A DNA stretch of 64,000 nt from Liolophura sinensis (GCF_032854445.1 NC_088301.1:16118281-16182280); one strand, 5' to 3'. Shown: positions 43,072 to 56,307, counted from the stretch's first letter. Numbers and translations: made by a program. Notes: a model not told the origin generated them from the sequence alone.

Positions 43072-46000
43072 CAACACAAGGAGGACGAATCAATAAAATC
43101 TGAACACATAAATAACGTGTCTGGTTACACCCTTGAGTGTTAGGCTGCAGTTCAAGTTTGTATATACAATGCAAGTTAAGTTATTTTAAGGTGCTTTTTA
43201 GCATTTCCTGGTGGGTTGAATACATCGCATATTAATTTTCAAAACCGCAAAGTGACAATTTAAATATAACTTTCATGTTAATAATAATAACGAAGTCTAG
43301 ACATCGCCACATAAAGGTAAAACGTTTCACAAGCTTTTGATCCACATGCCGGGAGCATTATCAAGATCGAAAGCTTATGAAATCATTCACATTTACGTGG
43401 TGATGCCTCGACTTCATTATTATTACTACTGAGCCCACGTACAACCCTGAGAGTTAACCAGTATATATCTTTCACATGGTTTATAGCTGTATACACTACT
43501 GCATGGAACACTAAAATAAAGTGAGTCAGTGAGTGATTGGGATTTAACGTCGCACTGGACATTTGTTCAGTCATATGACGACGGAGTGCTCAATGGACAT
43601 GTAATGTCCCTTTTTGTTACAGGACGGATTTCCAACGTTCTTTTAACTAGTGCTGCTTCACTGAGATGACTTACCGAAGGCAAGCAAGCCGCCCCGCCTC
43701 ATTCATCGATTGTTCATAAAGCTTTACAAAGAGTTCTTCCTGCTCGGTGTAGGCTTAATGCACTAGTGTTTCATCCACCAGTATGTATAAATAAACTGAT
43801 ATGAAAACTTGCCTCTTCTCTATAATCCAGAATATAAGAACCAGAAACATAGTGGTCCAGAAATTTGTATGATGAGGGCATGACGAGGACTTCCTTACAA
43901 AACTCAGCCACATTTGAATTTGGTTCTGCCAAAATTATTTCTGAGAGGCTTGTTATAGGTCATCCGGAAAGTGGAAATAAAGAACATAATTGTTATTTAT
44001 AACATAATAACATATGGGAAACTGACTCATTACAGTAGCCCTATGAGTCAAGAATCATTCGTCTCCACATATAGTCCAATAGTACGCAGACAAGGTTATT
44101 TAATATCAAATACAGTTCCTTGACTTTCTTTGAGTTTATTAAGGCAGTGAATTCAATATTCATCATTTACGTGGTACAGAATTAAATACAACTTGTGCAG
44201 TCCCAACCAACAACGCGCGAGACCGACAAGAGTTATCTCCCTTCAATGTCGGCCCACTAATCTGTTCCTTCTCACCATCGAATAAAGAACTCATACAGTA
44301 TCAAGACATAACAAACATATACCTGCCAAACTAGGACTAAAAAAAGTATAGGTGCGTCTAAAATGTTCAAAGAACCATCAATGTTCTAAGTTCTTTATAC
44401 AGATTGTGAAGAACAATCTTCAAACAAAAACAAATGCTAAATGAACGGTAAAGCACAAACGGTGGTAATCCACCCACATTAAAATCCCAAAAGCAAGAAT
44501 AAAATGGTGTGCGTATATGTTATTCTAAGAAACAACGTAATGCATTCCACAATTTCTCAAAACCTGTCATGCTTAAATTAGTTAAAATACAATAATTGTA
44601 AACCCAAAAATGTCTACATCCACAGCCAGCATGTGAGTGTACGTACAGACACAAGAAATCCAGTGTGTTGATGATGGTATTTACAGTGATGGTCAGACCA
44701 TGGCGGCCTGAGTGGATCGAGTGAGTTTGGTGGATTTTTTGTATTAAGTGGCACTTCTGGCAAATGGAAGTTACATTTGATTTTAATCACGTTATTGCTG
44801 GCTAATACATACCAGCAAGCAATCAAGATATTTGCCACAAATTTCAGCCCGACAGCAAAAGGGATAATAGTAATAATTCGTTTAAAATATCAGTGAAAAT
44901 AAAATGGACAGAAAAACTTGTGATGGAAGGACTGTTCGTCAAACCAAGGTATAAAGATTGCAAACACACTACGCGACTTGTTTTGATTCATAAAACACAT
45001 ACAAGTCGAATTTTGCAAAAACTTTCAAAACCCACTTAATATGAACGTATTCTGCAGGCGTCTGCGCCTATTTTAACTCGTATCAAAATTATGTCCATGA
45101 TTTCACTCCAGCGAATTTGAACGATCAAGACAACTGAAGCTGACAATGTGATCAAACATCACAGAAATCTGTTAACATGAGCCATTTTTGTCACATGATT
45201 TACAAGGTCACATGATTTACTAGGTCATAGGACATAGTTTACTGACCCAGACCTATGGGAAAAGCTGCCGCATGTGTCTGTGATTACGCTGTATATAACA
45301 ACAGTGTATTTTGCCATTCTATAAAAAAAAAAAAATCTGAATTTTAAAAAAAATGAAATGTAACTCTACAGTGACACATCATAAGATATCACACATGTAA
45401 CTTCCACAGATACATGACACGTAAAATTTTTAAAAAGTTATCAAAATGATGAACAAGGACTTTTATATAATACTATCACTTCATACAATTTGAATACACA
45501 CCAAATGATTCTTATTCTAAAATCTACGATGTACACGAATACATCACAAACCTAATCGCAATTTTAGTGGTTAGTACAAATAAAAAGTATCTGTACATTT
45601 TAGACTTTGGAAATTGAACAAAAAAAAACTAACAAACACAAAAAAGAAGCAGAGATCATAATTTGATTTGCAGGTACCTGTGATGTCAACAGATAACCAC
45701 CAAGTGACTAAATCCAAAGTATTACATATTTACAAAACTGCCAACCAAAAATAAAAGATAACTTAAGCTACAACCTTCAAAAAGCACACCTGAGAATCAT
45801 GAATAAATGCACTGACCAGCAGAAATGATTTTTGTTATAGTAAATCCTATGATCAGACCAAAACTACATGCATAATAATAATACAATCAGAATAAGTCAC
45901 TTTCGCATTTCGGAAGGCCGCCATTTTTTTAAACAGAAATGTCGCGTGATCTCGCATTACGCAGGAGCATGCTTGCTAAACATCTGTTTCATTGAAATTC

Positions 46001-46763
46001 TGCATTGGAAATCGTGTTCCCATTCACAGTACCACATAGTAAAAATAATGGAGAAACTGAAAACACGCAGTAAAAAGTGTTACTTCGGAAGCTTGCCATT
46101 TTATTGGCTGTAAAAGGCAGAAATTTCAGGCCACTGTCTGCGAATGGGTGCTAATCTGATAACGGCTGCTTTGTTGTGGCAAGCGTAGTGGCGCGCATCC
46201 CAAAAAATGCGAATGTCGCTTATTATATGTTATGCTTTCTAATCAAGGTTTCAGATACGAGAAGATGTTCAAAGCATGATAGTAAGTATATATATGTATG
46301 CCGGGGTTCATGGCAATAAGAAAAAGTTTACTACTAAAGGTACATGTGTTTTTAAGACCAGCAAGAAGTTGGTAAAATACATGATACATGTATCAAGTAT
46401 GCATCTTGCAGGCATTTTGGGGTTTTTTATTCAGCAAAATACATTACAAATATATTCAAAAAAAAAACAAAAAAACAAAAAAACAAACCTCATGGCTCCT
46501 AATTCCACCAACATGTATAACAAACATAGCCAAATGTAACCGTTTAACCAACAGCAAGAAACACAGGATACCTACATGCCATCACATGTACAACAAGTGG
46601 ATTGTCTAAATCTGTAGGTTAGCCTCGGCAGTAGTTAACCTAGAATACTAACTTGAGAGTACCTGCAAAAGATCAATGTGAGTCACATTGTTGTCAGGCT
46701 GGTGCCATATCATAGAAACATGTGGTACTTCTTCACGCACATGGTGCCAGAAGTCTTAAGGGT
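43072..46763. other. Intergenic DNA and probable RWDD3 3' UTR
   Basis: Apart from the SINE at 43521 no feature is recognised. The right end should hold the RWDD3 3' UTR (minus strand). Possible polyadenylation hexamers on that strand are AATAAA at 46431-46426 and 46103-46098. I could not choose between them. Confidence 0.4.
43521..43697 (-). mobile_element. Second-family SINE, minus strand, 5'-truncated
   Basis: The plus strand reads GTGAGTCAGTGAGTGATTGG then GATTTAACGTCGCACTGGAC, CAGTCATATGACGACGG and CTGCTTCACTGAGATGACTT. This is the reverse complement of the 3' part of the SINE at 22600. The tail is a short GTGA/TCAC repeat instead of poly-A. Confidence 0.8.
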
Positions 46764-46881
46764 TCACCTGCTCCCTGTAGGCTTAACGTGTTTCAGGTAA
46801 ATCTGGTCTAAATGGGCCTGGAGAAAAACTTGTTCTAAGTCTGCCACATCCTCACACTCAACAACCCTGAAGTCTGTGTAT
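46764..46881 (-). CDS. RWDD3: RWDD3 exon 4 (C-terminus and stop)
   Basis: The acceptor is ATATTTTGCAG. The first base completes Arg240, then YTDFRVVECEDVADLEQVFL and QAHLDQIYLKHVKPTGSR to a TGA. It matches the [20 protein letters not shown]-type end of vertebrate RWDD3. Confidence 0.9.
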
Positions 46882-49800
46882 CTGCAAAATATAATGTACT
46901 ATTTATTTATCGATCAGCGCATACTTATAGAACAAATGTCAGATCAGCTCTCTACTGTGAGACCATAGCTTGACTGGCTGCACATGGTACTGATGAAGCC
47001 TATCAGACATAATTAGCTGTCCAAGGTGTATTCATCTTACATGGACGGGCCAGTCACTGCAGTGTATTATATACTTAGGTGTTTGTTTATTTTTACATCA
47101 TGTTCTTGAATGTTTCACAACTGGTAAATGACCTAACATTTCACCAATAACTATACAGTTTCTAATTTTGCTGGATTCTGAGTGCTCTATTGATCCAAGA
47201 AAAATGTTTCAAAAGTAGGAGAGTGTGCTACTGAGAAAATGCAGACCAGGAAATCTAGGTGGTTGGCAAAAGCCAAAAAATTGATTACTGGTTTTATGCC
47301 TTGAATAATCAATCGTTCGGTTTCGCCACAACGCAAAAACAGGCCAATCGTTCAGGCAAATTGTTTATTATTTTTGTTTTCTTTTGATGTTTAATAATTA
47401 CTTTCATAGTTGGCTGCATGTACTTGTAGTGTGGGTAACATACAACTGGCTTATGGAGCCCTCACCATCCCTGTCTGATAAATTTTGTCAACAGGATGAA
47501 ATGATATAACCCCTGACACAAAGGAATGTCAAAGATGGCCAGCTATTAGATTGTTGTTGATTAGTGAAAGCTTGAATTCATTTCAAATTGAATGTCACCT
47601 TTCTCCCGCTAGGGCCAAGTGCACAATACATGATCAATGAATGCCACCAGCTAGCACGTGTTGCATACAGAACAAAGGAGACATATAATGCGCATGCTAG
47701 CGTCAGGAAAATGTGTCTGAAAGTCAAAACATGCTTTCTTAGCCAAAAGTTTTAATATTTTGTTTTTAACACAGAAGCCTCCTCAAGAGATACCTATATG
47801 CCGTCATGAAGTTAATAGGTGGTTTGTAGGTTGGCACAAATGGCAAGAGACAGCGCAGATGCATTGACCCCATTAATAATTGTTGAGGTGTGGACCTCAA
47901 CGAAATTTGATCAGAGCAGAAAGATCGTGACTGCATATAGTGCATAATGGCATTGAACTGCTTCTATTCTATAGAATGACGGCTTTCGTTCAGTCGTATT
48001 AGCGCTTGTTTTTTGTTAACGGACAAGTATGGGAAGAGGTTGCTCTTACAAACGACACAACTTCAATTTTGTGGTAGCTGTCGTCATATCATTCATATGC
48101 TAAGGATGGCCAGCAACCTAGTGTGGGAAAGTTTAATATACCCACTGAGCACTCCACAGTTCAAGTGCTGCATTTGTGGGAACGTTCCGGAGGACACATC
48201 AGCATAGCCAATTTATGGGTCTACACAATTATATTCCACGTAACCGATACGAGAACAATCGTTTCGTTTGCGCCAAACTTTGTGGCCTCAATTGTAATTT
48301 TCAGTAACAGATACTTCATAATAATATAATACAATATTTCATGAAACTTTTTGTTTCAAATATATGCGCTTAAAAATTCCATTTAGGTGCAGGTTGAAGG
48401 GTTGTGGAAACTCAGCATAATCCATAATAAACCAAAACATTACAACAGATACCAAAAAAACTGCAGGCAATGCAGGAGCTGGATTTGAACCAACAACTGC
48501 ATAACCAATACTCACGCATTTCAAGCAACAGGCAGAAATCAAATTGGTCAATGGAGATCCCACAGTTCACATAATGCCTATTTGTCTCGGAAACCAGATG
48601 TTCTCTGAACAGTTTAATACCACAGAACCAAGCATTCATTAGAGGACTGGTGATACTTTAGCTTCAGACAAAATGTTAGTTTTCGGGAGAAACACTTTAG
48701 GAGACTAACCTTTCTGCCTGGTCGGGCAACCTCTCTTCACACAGGATGTTAGTTTTCGGGAGACACACTTTAGGAGACTAACCTTTCTGCCTGGTCGGGC
48801 AACCTCTCTTCACACAGGATGTTAGTTTTCGGGAGACACACTTTAGGAGACTAACCTTTCTGCCTGGTCGGGCAACCTCTCTTCACACAGGATGTTAGTT
48901 TTTGGGAGACACACTTTAGGAGACTAACCTTTCTGCCTGGTCGGGCAACCTCTCTTCACACAGGATGTTCAGAAGTCGCTCTTTACATTTGTGTCCTCTG
49001 GAGTCAACATCAACGTTCACCATCTTTTGACGCATCAAGAATTCCTGTCCAATGTGCAGAAGTACTCAAATAAGTACAAGTTATTAACACACCATAATAC
49101 AAGATCTATGGTGTGGTCAAACAAATTACCCTTTTTTTCAGGGTAACAATATATGATATTGTCAACCAAAGAAATCCATCTACTCACAACTCAAACATAA
49201 CATAAGGGTCATTCAATGAAAATGCGGATTCTCCTCCAGAGTCTTTATAACACAAGAATATAGTGAAATAACAACAAGGTGAAAATGATGAGGTCAGCAC
49301 TGCTGACCATCTTTTACCAATTTTAAATATTTTACTTGTCTAGTAATTCAGAGATTCATATTTTGAGACCAGAGTGCTGCACCTATTTCATTATTCTAGA
49401 GCAGGAGACAGTCTGGCTAATCAGCAATAACTCAACGACAACTCAATCAATGACTGACCCCACAACATTCGCACACAAGGAGAAAATTACAGGTACACGT
49501 AATACATTGCTTCTAATTTGCCACTGAATGCACTGACACACACTATTTTTGCTTTAGGCAGAAAACTTTAGCAAAGTTACAACTACCTACACCACTTCGT
49601 TTTCACGTTAGGCCAAAATTAAAATACTAGTATTTCTTGTTTCATGTTACAAGCCCTTTATAAGAAAAGAGGGTTGGTATGTGGGGTTTTTTTTTGTTTT
49701 TGTTTTTTTTTTTTTTCTTTTTCTTTCTACAATCGTAGAATCCTGTTCAAATGATTGATCACAATAAAACTTTCTCAACATCGATCAGAGCCCAGTACTA

Positions 49801-52800
49801 AATTATATCACCCAATATTTGGCAATTCTCAAAATAAATATTTTTACAATAAAATTAACATATGAACATCTGTTAAACATTTGTATGAGTACCACAGCAT
49901 AATTTAAGTCAACAGTTTGTGCTGGGATTTTCAGGTCCTGTACAGAGTGGGCAAGCCTGTGAAAGTACAACCAAACTCCTGTCCAGCTGATACTTTTGAC
50001 AGAGTGCAGTGGAACCTCATGACCTAGTAAAAGAAAATCTATGCTGAGAAATCTGTTTCAATTTTCCTAATTTTAATTAAACTTTGTGAGATTTTGGGGA
50101 TTCTTCCTTCATGTGAAGGATCAAACATTTATTGTCACTAACACATCACTCAATCTACATGCTTGTCTAAAAGTATGAAGAGTGTAAGCACCCAAGTGAG
50201 CCTCAGCTCATATCACCAGCTTTGACCTAACTTACATTGTCCAAAACCTTTAAAAGGAGGAAGAGGAGAGCCAAAATCATGTTGTGTTGCATGAAGATTA
50301 AAGGATGGAACATATCAGCAACATATGTGAACTTCCCTGTATCCATTTAGAAATGCTTCTGCCCTTTCCAGTATCACTCCCATTGTTTCCACCTCACAAC
50401 AATATATCAGTAAACAGATAGAGTTTCTATCCACCAAAGTTTTCTCAGCATCTGACAGTGGTGATCTCCGTGACAGTGACAGTACATGCTCCCTGGCATC
50501 CCTGAGTTTTGACGGGGTCCAAAGGTATCTACACACCTGAGTAACAAGTTTTTCACATTTTGGGATCTACCGAACGGTATCTTCCCATGCCAACACAAGG
50601 GGCTCATGTAGGGGCCACTGATACATGTGAAATGAGAGTAACAATGGTGGATGCCAACATAAACGGGGCTCTGTTGGGGATTTTTTGACAATGTAGGTTT
50701 AAACCAAAAATATTCCGTTTTGACCATGTTTGAGGGGATATTTAGGTGTATGGTCTCAATTTTTCACCGTGATTATACCAGTCCATGACTAAATTAATTT
50801 AATTCACAAGACATAAACTAGGGGATTTACGTAAGCGGGCGACGTGTAAAATCTCAGCTATAGCTTGAGCGACTTCTCCTTGGAGGTATAGGCCTGTGTC
50901 CAAGTTTCGCCCCTTTGTAAACATTTCGCGCCGGTTATAACCACAGCCACGCAATTCTCAGCAATTCAATTTTGCGAGATAAGGTGTATTTTTAAGGTAT
51001 AGCGTGGCCAATAGAATTGGGTCAAGGAGAATTCTAGATCTTGCCGTCGAAACACAGCTGCAATGTTTACAAGATTTCCTTGAACATTTTACAATGATTA
51101 TTTCACAAAATGAGTAATTAATTTGAAATCCCACCTCAATATGGAAACACATGAACATTGGTCATCAGTTCAGTAAAGTATACGCACCCCCCCCCACCCA
51201 CTTCCCAAAAAAAATATGGCTACACTATTTTATAAGTACCGGTATCCAAATTTATACGCAATGTACGGGTATCGGATACGTATACCCGTCGAAGTGCTAT
51301 AAGACCGGCTTTGTACAACAGCAGGAGAGGAAACTGTTAGCAAGAAATCGACTGTGAACTTTTAATATTGGTTAAAAACCAGTTCACAGCCAAGAACCTA
51401 TCCATAGTAAAATATTTGGGAACAGAGCCTTCCGGCGGAACGAAAATACGAGAAAACACTACCGTGTCATCGGCAAAAGTCAAGTGAATTACATTCGCCC
51501 ACGGCTTCGCGGTCTTCTGAACAATTTTTATCTCATTCCGGGGCGTATATGAGTGGTAATTTCACAATATCTCGCTCTCTGGGCACTACTCACAAACGTG
51601 CAGCTATTGTTTTCGCGCGCGGCACATTCGCACATGTGGTTGGCGTTTAGACGGTACAAAAGAAAAAAAAAGAAAAAAAAAAACTCGCACTCACAAGGTA
51701 AATTTCTTGTGATTTTAAAAGCATCTGGCACTTGATACTTCTACTTCACTCAACCATAAGCTTTCAAAAGACCATCGTCGTCCACTTTTGCGTGTTGAGC
51801 TGTTCTATAGATTGGAATACATAAACAACGGCGTGATATAGTTTTACATGATGTCAGAGTCTCAATAGACATCAGCATGACTGACGTACCAATTTAGGTC
51901 AATCGGGTAGATAGAATCACGCTTAAAGCAGATTTTCGAGATTTTCTGAGGATATATCGAATAATGGCAAATGTCAATGGTTGCAATAAGTTCATAAATA
52001 TCTTAGCTTGCAGGCAGACCATGAATTAAGTGGATATGGATATTAAGTATTGCGCAAGCAGCGAGATTTGCCGATGGGGTAGCTGAATACGGATACAATG
52101 TCATAATCGGGTGCACACGTCCTCCGGGCTAAGGATGGCAGCGGTCTCCCTGTATTAGTAAATATAAGCCATCCTCAGGCCGGATTTTCGGATATAGGAA
52201 ATTGTATATCTCGGAAAAGCGTTACCTGTATAAACAGTGTGACATTTTAAACGATAGGCGAAAAAAAAAACATATAAAATGAAATAAAAAAAAAATAATT
52301 TGCATTTGTAAAATCATAAAAAAATGAATTTCGGTCGGGATCTTTTTGAAACGTTGGTTGGCTAACATCAAACATATAATATTTTAATTTTGGCCTTATT
52401 AAACAGATCTGGATCCTGATATGACCAAACTTGTAATTTGCTTCAAAGTGACAGGAATCCAGCGCCTAATTCCATCAAGAGAGTTTGATCTCTTGAATGA
52501 ATGATTATGGCTTAACCCCACATCAGCAATATCTCAGCCGTATCGTGGTGACTGATCTCCTGATGTTGTGCCTCTAACTTAAGCTTGGCCACACCAATCT
52601 TATTTGTTCTTTTATGGGCAGAAGAAATCTTTTTCCAATGTCCAAGGAGAATAAAAAGCAAAAATTTAAGTTAAAAACTGATGAATTTGTGGGAAATGTA
52701 GAGTGTACCAGTAATTTTTCCTGTTGAGGACACATTTACGTGACACTACAGGAAAGCTTTTAAAAACAAGCAAATCATAAAAATATCAAGATCAGAAAAG

Positions 52801-54945
52801 GGTGGATTTCAGTTTAATTTTTATTGCATTTTGGATGTTTTATGTCTGCTCATCCATTAAACACAAAATTATTGGTACTGCCTAAAAAGTCCAATTTAGC
52901 TAAAAATGGCCTCATCAAAATCATCTGTCATATAAAATTCGGTTCCAGCATATTATGACTTCATTAAGACTTGGAATACTCAAGGAACTTCCTGTAATTC
53001 TTTTTGCAAGTTGCTATTTCACATGTGAAAAGGTTAATGAAACAGGGTCAGCAGCCAGCATTATGGAGTGAGGAAAACGGGCAGAGTCCGAGGAAGACCC
53101 ATGACCATCCGCAGGTTGCTGGAAGATCTTCCCACAACCAGAGAGGAAGCCAGCAAGAGCAGCACCTCACAGAGACTGCATTGGTGAGAGGCTTCTGGGT
53201 CATTGTGCAACACTGGCACGGTAACCACCTCAGCCACGGAGGTATCCTCAAGTAAAATTAGAGCTTACCTTTAACTGTTGTCTGCTACCCTGTAGCAAGT
53301 TCAAGATGAGTTTGCCCTGGAAGAGAAGCCTGCCAGTTAGGCCTAATTCTGTGGACCAGTTTCTCAGAGTCTTTGTGTATTTCACTTTAGCTCTCATGTG
53401 GTCAATCTGTACCAGCAAGATCCACATATCGCCGTAAATATCCCTTCCTGATGAGCCTCCCATGATCTGCCTCCCAGGGTTCCCAGAGCTGAGTGAGGCT
53501 ACCGTCCCTAGCCTCTCCGACATTAACATAGAAAATTCATCCTGAAGGGACATCAGCAGGGGCAAAATCCCTGGCAACATCCCTGCAGAATCTTCTAGAT
53601 ATTGTCCTGCTTTCGTTCGAAGTTTACTGAGATCCTGTCGTGGCAAGTCATCTGAGAATACAGAAAACGTGGGAGCTTCTGCGGGGTAACTGGCCGGTAT
53701 TGTGACCACAACAGTAAGGCTACAGTTAGGGAAGATGTGAAGCACATTTTCGTAAGGCTTGACCACAACTGTACATTGCTTTGCATCAGATGACCCTGAA
53801 AGTATAACAATAAACCACAAACACAATATTTACCTGTCTTTACTAATTTAAATATTTATTTATTTAATTGGTGATTATGGTGGGAGGAAACTAAGCAGAG
53901 TTCAGGGAAAACCAACAAAAATTCATGAATTGCTTCTCAACTGATTTGATGGATTGATGAGCTCTTAATACATAATACTATACTGAAGAATGTTTGACAC
54001 ACACCAGTAGTCATTTTCATGAGGGAGTAAACGATTGGCTTCTGGCAAGTAACTAACCAGCTTTCCAACATGTCACCTTGTTTTTACCAGTAGAATGAGC
54101 TTAATTTGAATGCCACAGCTTCCTCCAACCTCCTTAAGACTGCAATGCACTCTGACTGGCCAACAGACTCCAATTCAACTGTATTGGCCAATCAACTCAT
54201 TTCAGTTCACCAATCGAAGTTTGCAAGTAAAGGACCAATAAGGTGAATCAGGATTTTTACTTGAGTCCTATGACTTCACACAGGTTTGACATCGTTGAGC
54301 AGACAGATCAGATTATGCAAAATGTACATTTAAATATAGCTACTACTTAACATCGGATATGAGAGTTTGCAAGTGCCTTCCACCTTATCTTGTTGAAGGG
54401 TGTGCGAGCCCTTGAGACTCCTGAAATGCTGATTCAGCTTATTGCACTCTGATTCTGAACTGAGATCTAAAAGTTAACTATTTTCCTCACCAGTGCAAGT
54501 AACATTTTTTTAAGTTTTTGGCTTATAACGTTTTGTTGAGCAATTGAGCTCCTAGCCCACTAAGGCGACTTTTTTATTACTAGGCCTACATCGTCACTGG
54601 CATTTGTTATTACTACAACAAGAGCATGCCTACTATGGTTTCAAGTCCCCTTTCAGAGTCAGAAATCAGATTCTTTTAAGAATCGAAGTCAAGTACTCTA
54701 CGACATGACAACAACCTCAACTGTACAAATGCCGCATACTATGATATCGTTTGCGTAAAAATTCTGATCACTCCAATTGTCAACATTAGGGGTGTTGTTG
54801 TTGAAAACTAAAATGGTCCGAGTGAAAACGGGATTGTTTTGTTTGAAGACGACAACTCTATACAATTACTTGACGACTCCACGCGCACTTCCCCTGGTAA
54901 GCTGAATATAGCCTTAATTGCATCAAGTTCTTCTTCAGCCATCAT
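46764..54945 (-). CDS. RWDD3: RWD domain-containing protein 3 (RSUME), complete
   Basis: Joined minus-strand exons: 54945-54870, 53795-53269, 49044-48929, 46881-46764, giving 278 residues (human is 267). RWDD3 promotes SUMO conjugation by binding the E2 enzyme UBC9, mainly in the nucleus. The N-terminal RWD domain starts MMAEEELDAIKAIFSLPGEV and has the family YPxxxP motif (YPAEAP, 62-67). The C-terminal half has MWILLVQIDHMRAKVKY (149-165), LGLTGRLLFQGKLILNLLQG, VNVDVDSRGHKCKERLL and a closing DFRVVECEDVADLEQVF, all collinear with vertebrate RWDD3. Phases (1, 0, 2) agree at every junction. The gene is divergent from YTHDC1. A 73-bp tandem repeat duplicates the exon 3 donor. Two ATGs are adjacent; the first (54945) was taken. 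Confidence 0.93.
48673..48964 (-). repeat. 73-bp tandem repeat x4 duplicating a splice donor
   Basis: Copies start at 48673, 48746, 48819 and 48892 (plus-strand ATGTTAGTTTT anchor), nearly identical. On the minus strand each unit holds 36 nt of RWDD3 exon 3 coding sequence, the donor G/GTTAGT, and 37 nt of intron including a CTAAC block. Exon ends would fall at 48929, 48856, 48783 and 48710. Confidence 0.95.
48929..49044 (-). CDS. RWDD3: RWDD3 exon 3
   Basis: The acceptor is ACATTGGACAG. It encodes EFLMRQKMVNVDVDSRGHKC and KERLLNILCEERLPDQAE plus AG. The exon end given uses the first of four repeated donors, the only one that joins exon 4 in frame. Confidence 0.9.
50315..50536 (-). CDS. Possible alternative terminal exon or unrelated coding fragment inside RWDD3
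   Basis: On the RWDD3 strand an acceptor-like TTGTTACTCAG is followed by a 73-codon frame ending in TGA: VCRYLWTPSKLRDAREHVLS, then PLSDAEKTLVDRN and GVILERAEAFLNGYREVHIC. It starts in phase 0, the phase left by RWDD3 exon 2, so it could serve as an alternative last exon. The composition is protein-like (Leu/Glu/Arg-rich). It has no resemblance to RWDD3 C-termini that I know, and it may instead be a transposon relic, because the frame stays open for ten codons upstream of the acceptor. Confidence 0.25.
   Translation of the reverse strand: MCRYLWTPSKLRDAREHVLSLSRRSPLSDAEKTLVDRNSICLLIYCCEVETMGVILERAEAFLNGYREVHICC
53048..53245 (-). mobile_element. SINE, minus strand, next to RWDD3 exon 2
   Basis: The plus strand reads CAGCATTATGGAGTGAGGAA, GGGCAGAGTCCGAGG, CCATGACCATCCGCAGG, GCATTGGTGAGAGGCTTCTG and CCACCTCAGCCACGGAGG. 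This is the reverse complement of the main SINE from mid-body to head. It ends 24 bp from the exon 2 donor. Confidence 0.85.
53269..53795 (-). CDS. RWDD3: RWDD3 exon 2 (RWD domain and central conserved region)
   Basis: The acceptor is TATACTTTCAG and the donor AAG before GTAAGC (phase 0 end). It encodes residues 26-201, including SYPAEAPTFSVFSDDLPRQD and GDMWILLVQIDHMRAKVKY, the strongest matches to vertebrate RWDD3. Confidence 0.95.
53850..53935 (-). mobile_element. SINE fragment, minus strand
   Basis: TTTATTTATTTAATTGGTGA on the plus strand is the tail. It is followed by TTATGGTGGGAGGAAACTAA-GCAGAG and CAGGGAAAACC, reverse complement of the SINE 3' body with the CCGCCGTCGTATAAG block lost. 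Confidence 0.6.
54870..54945 (-). CDS. RWDD3: RWDD3 exon 1 (start codon)
   Basis: ATGATGGCTGAAGAAGAACT encodes MMAEEELDAIKAIFSLPGEV then RVESS and ends TCAA before GTAATT (phase 1). Exon 2 supplies GG to make Arg26. The EEL...LxAIF pattern is the usual start of an RWD domain. Confidence 0.88.
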
Positions 54946-56277
54946 ATGGACAAGGTATCATCAAAACAAAACTCCCGCAAGACTAAACGTATGACATTTT
55001 CATGTTTTCCCTGTCCTTCGATAACCCGCCACTAGATGGCACTGTGACATGGAGTGCAAACTGCTTACATGTGCACATCGAATGGCTCCGGTAAGCTTAA
55101 TCTCTGCACAAGAAAGTCAGCGTAAATATTGAAATGTCTCGCACATACCCCCCCCCCCTTCCCATTTCGAAGTAAGTTCCATTTTAAAGTAAAAACACGT
55201 CACCTTTGAAAGCAATCTTAATGACTATTTGAAAAAAAAAATTTAAATTAAAAATTACTCTTTTCAGTTAAGGGTCAGTGTATTTTTCAAGAGCATAACT
55301 CCGACCCCCTGAAGCAAAGACAAGATTCGTCAATTTGTCATAAGTTGATTTTATTTCAAAGCCTGTTTTATTAAAAAAAAATGGTTCCTACAATTAAATC
55401 ACAACGACACATTTCGTTAAAATCATTGCTTAAATATCTATCTTTGTATTTAGAACATCGTTGCCAGTGAGATGAATGAACTAAGGCCCTTTTGACTATC
55501 GACGTACCGAAATTAAAGGGGAATAAGCCAGGGCGTTTTAAGCAAATTTGTGCATTTCATTTCGAATGCTACATTTACAGAAAACCATTTTCATGGCATA
55601 GAGATGCCAATGTTGGCTAAAGGCAAGAACAACCTTACCATAATAAAAAATTATCATTTACAAAAAAAAAAAAAAAAAAAAATAGCTTTGATTTTTCCAC
55701 ATAAAATATTCTGATGAACAAATGTGACCAAAGAGCACCTGTCACAATTAAGAACAAAGGTCCATATAAGCTCTGTAGATCTATTTGGCCCAGAGCACCC
55801 TACCCACATTTTCGGTAACAGTGTCAAATTAACCATCCAAAGTTTAAGATTTATGCTGGTTACATTTCATTAGCTGTTTAACGATATAAAATATGATATT
55901 TTCAAGAACAAAACAAAAGACATAGATGGTATGCACTACATCAACACATCATGGGTGTTATTTTAATTACATGATATTTTATAGACCTAGCCATTGTCTT
56001 TGAGCATAATTGGATTATATGTTGTATTTATTCACCGTTTGTTCACCATTTATTCAACGGTTACTTTGAGCCCATTATTATTGTGCTATCTTTAAGTGCC
56101 ATTCTGGTGAGAATACAAATAGCGTAGAAATATTACAATGGCATGAAAGAAATCCTATGGAGTAAGCCTAACACTATGTTTCAATAGGATTTTGATAAAT
56201 GACACTATTTAACCCATATAATTGAAGATTCCTTGAAAATCAAAATCTTCGGCTGTGTCCGTAAAATTTTCCTGATG

Positions 56278-56307
56278 TGACGTGATAATATTACCTGTAT
56301 GACGTCG
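56278..56307 (+). promoter_or_regulatory. Two CRE-like sites
   Basis: TGACGTGA at 56278-56285 and TGACGTCG at 56300-56307, 22 bp apart (about two helical turns). They match the ATF/CREB core TGACGT. They lie about 740 bp upstream of the YTHDC1 ATG. Function is inferred from the motif only. Confidence 0.3.

Noticed and set aside
48673-48964. CRISPR-like array
   Set aside because: Copies are directly adjacent with no unique spacers and include coding sequence of a eukaryotic gene; the same reasoning excludes the 47-, 61- and 77-bp arrays.
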